Source: WHTB01 sp050699035
GTDB lineage: Bacteria > Actinomycetota > Actinomycetes > Propionibacteriales > Nocardioidaceae
Reading direction: 5' to 3'
Length of the DNA: 15,033 bases
Assembly: GCA_050699035.1 (NCBI GenBank)
Contig: JBOHDE010000082.1
Span: 1 to 15,033, forward strand
Shown: positions 14,080-15,033 of the stretch, in pieces
Numbering within the stretch: the first letter of the stretch is position 1
Layout of the letters: each line of letters begins with the position of its first letter
Translations under genes and position numbers: made by a program
Notes under the pieces: generated by a model
What the model saw: only the letters and a program-made list of their open reading frames with translations
The model's database searches: none
Told to the model about the DNA's origin: nothing

Positions 14080-14457
14080 ATGTTCGGCCCAGTGAAATTC
14101 GGCCCAGTGAAAGTCGCCCTTGTCGCCGTCGGCGTCGCCGGTGCCGGCGGTCTGCTCGCCGGTCTCGCCTGGGGGTACGCCGCTCCGCAGCCCGACATCG
14201 GCGAGCCGGTCGTGATCAGTCCCAGTGACGCGACGACGGACGGCCCGTCTCCGACCGCGCGGCCGTCGCCGACCGCGAGCCCGTCCGAAGAGTCCAGCGA
14301 CGATGACGACGACGGCAAGGGCCGCAACCGTGGTCGGGGCGGCGATGACGACGACATCGACCAGGTCGAGCGTAGCCCGGACTCGTGGGACGACGACAGC
14401 GGGAAGGGTCGCGGCCGAGGCGGCGACGACGACTCAGACGACAGTGACCACGACTGA
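14080..14457 (+). CDS. Membrane-anchored, Asp-rich extracytoplasmic protein
   Basis: A 125-aa protein of no family I recognise. Basic residues K6/K11 and a hydrophobic helix (about 11-31) anchor it. Next comes a Ser/Pro/Thr linker (PSPTARPSPTASPS, 56-69), then a low-complexity outer tail with DDDDD (74-78), GKGRNRGRGGDDDD (79-92) and a second similar unit GKGRGRGGDDD (108-118), closing in DSDDSDHD-like acids. The alternating acidic and Arg/Gly clusters suggest binding of cations or wall polymers; that is inference. ATG 14080 follows GTGGGGACC; an upstream ATG at 14044 is possible but leaves the helix further in. Its end overlaps the kinase gene by 14 nt, so it may be an accessory of that sensor. 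Confidence 0.7.
   Translation: MFGPVKFGPVKVALVAVGVAGAGGLLAGLAWGYAAPQPDIGEPVVISPSDATTDGPSPTARPSPTASPSEESSDDDDDGKGRNRGRGGDDDDIDQVERSPDSWDDDSGKGRGRGGDDDSDDSDHD
14083..14112. repeat. Perfect 15-bp tandem duplication at the 5' end of the Asp-rich gene
   Basis: TTCGGCCCAGTGAAA occurs twice head-to-tail (14083-14097, 14098-14112), repeating residues FGPVK just before the membrane helix. The frame is kept, and each unit carries an in-frame GTG, so alternative starts are possible. Confidence 0.95.
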
Positions 14458-15033
14458 CCCCGAACCGCCGGCGGCCGGCAACCGGCTCGGCGAGCATCTC
14501 CGCTCGGTCCGGACCCGGATCACGTCCTGGGTGATCGTGCTCACCGGCCTGGCGCTCGCCGTCGTGGGCGTCGCCATCTACCTGGTGGAGTCCCAGCGGC
14601 TCGACGAGCGCACCAGCGACTCCATCACCCAGGAGATGACCGAGTTCGAGCAGCTCCGTGACCAGGGCATCGACCCCGACACGGGTCGCGACTTCAGCAC
14701 GGCCCGGCGGCTGATGGAGGTCGCCCTCGAACGCAACGCACCCGAGCGCCACGAGGTGCTGCTCGCCGTCCTGCCGGACGGATCCGCGCTGCTCGGCAAC
14801 GAGGAGGGCGCGCTGGCGGGGGTCGACCGGTCGCAGATGCTCGCGGCGATCGACGCCGAGATGCCGGAGGGCGGGTTCTCCCAGCTGGACACCGACGCCG
14901 GCACGTTGGTCTTCGCGGTCAAGCCGGTACGTGACGGTGACAACGAGGGTGCCTATGTGGTCGCGTTCTTCCGTGACCGGGTGCAGGCCGACGTCACCCG
15001 GACCGTCGCGACGTACGCGGTCGTCGCCACCGT
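14444..15033 (+). CDS. Sensor histidine kinase, N-terminal part (runs off window)
   Basis: An open frame of 196 codons without a stop to the window end. A short cytoplasmic start rich in Pro leads to TM1 (about 28-48, SWVIVLTGLALAVVGVAIYL), an outer sensor domain (49-188) with ESQRLDERTSDSITQEMTEF just after the membrane, a PAS/Cache-like stretch VLLAVLPDGSALLGNEEGAL, and AYVVAFFRDRVQADVTRTV before a second helix beginning TYAVVAT. This arrangement is that of two-TM class I sensor kinases of actinobacteria; HAMP, DHp and ATPase domains would lie beyond the window. GTG 14444 overlaps the upstream gene by 14 nt. No response regulator is seen upstream, so a partner must lie downstream or elsewhere. 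The kinase call rests on the N-terminal half only. Confidence 0.75.
   Translation, partial: MTTTDPEPPAAGNRLGEHLRSVRTRITSWVIVLTGLALAVVGVAIYLVESQRLDERTSDSITQEMTEFEQLRDQGIDPDTGRDFSTARRLMEVALERNAPERHEVLLAVLPDGSALLGNEEGALAGVDRSQMLAAIDAEMPEGGFSQLDTDAGTLVFAVKPVRDGDNEGAYVVAFFRDRVQADVTRTVATYAVVAT

Overview
High-GC DNA (strong G/C bias at third codon positions, many GTG starts, GTA-CG-rich arginine/valine usage) carrying a ParE-type topoisomerase of actinobacterial flavour, a DUF7455-like zinc-ribbon protein and DUF456/FUSC membrane proteins. This points to an actinobacterium, most likely Propionibacteriales (Nocardioides-like). The order-level call is inference; no rRNA or other marker gene lies in the window. 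No tRNA, rRNA, IS element or CRISPR array was seen.

Layout. (1) 1-4015, minus strand: a four-gene nucleotide-sugar operon in reaction order: long-type glucose-1-phosphate thymidylyltransferase, dTDP-glucose 4,6-dehydratase, RffA/WecE-type aminotransferase and RffC/WecD-type GNAT acetyltransferase (cut by the window edge). Together these should make dTDP-4-acetamido-4,6-dideoxy-D-galactose (TDP-Fuc4NAc) or a close isomer. (2) 4034-4999, plus strand: a GtrB/ArnC-like GT2 polyprenyl-phosphate glycosyltransferase, divergent from the operon with only 18 bp between start codons. (3) 5002-8493, minus strand: two tandem paralogous 11-TM membrane proteins of unknown family, with a GT-C-like acidic first outer loop and two conserved cysteine pairs. 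They are translationally coupled to each other and to the upstream topoisomerase gene. (4) 8486-10576, minus strand: ParE. (5) 10577-11328: regulatory DNA around a 76-aa zinc-ribbon gene, with a strong terminator and a striking 67-nt quasi-palindrome containing a 15-bp direct repeat. (6) 11329-12893, plus strand: DUF456 and FUSC membrane proteins sharing an ATGA overlap. (7) 12898-13989, minus strand: K+ channel with RCK domain, probably leaderless. (8) 14080-15033, plus strand: a small membrane-anchored Asp-rich protein overlapping a sensor histidine kinase gene that runs off the window.

How it may work together. The best candidate for an undescribed system is regions 1-3. A TDP-amino-sugar is made in the cytoplasm, loaded on polyprenyl phosphate by the GT2, flipped, and transferred to an outer polymer by one or both tandem membrane proteins. 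That is a Gtr-like three-component logic with a Fuc4NAc-type sugar in a Gram-positive. The last steps are inference: no flippase is seen, and the membrane proteins are not recognised by family. A second point of interest is the 14-kb end, where a K+ channel and an Asp-rich-protein/sensor-kinase operon diverge from a short region with repeated TCTCAT-like half-sites.
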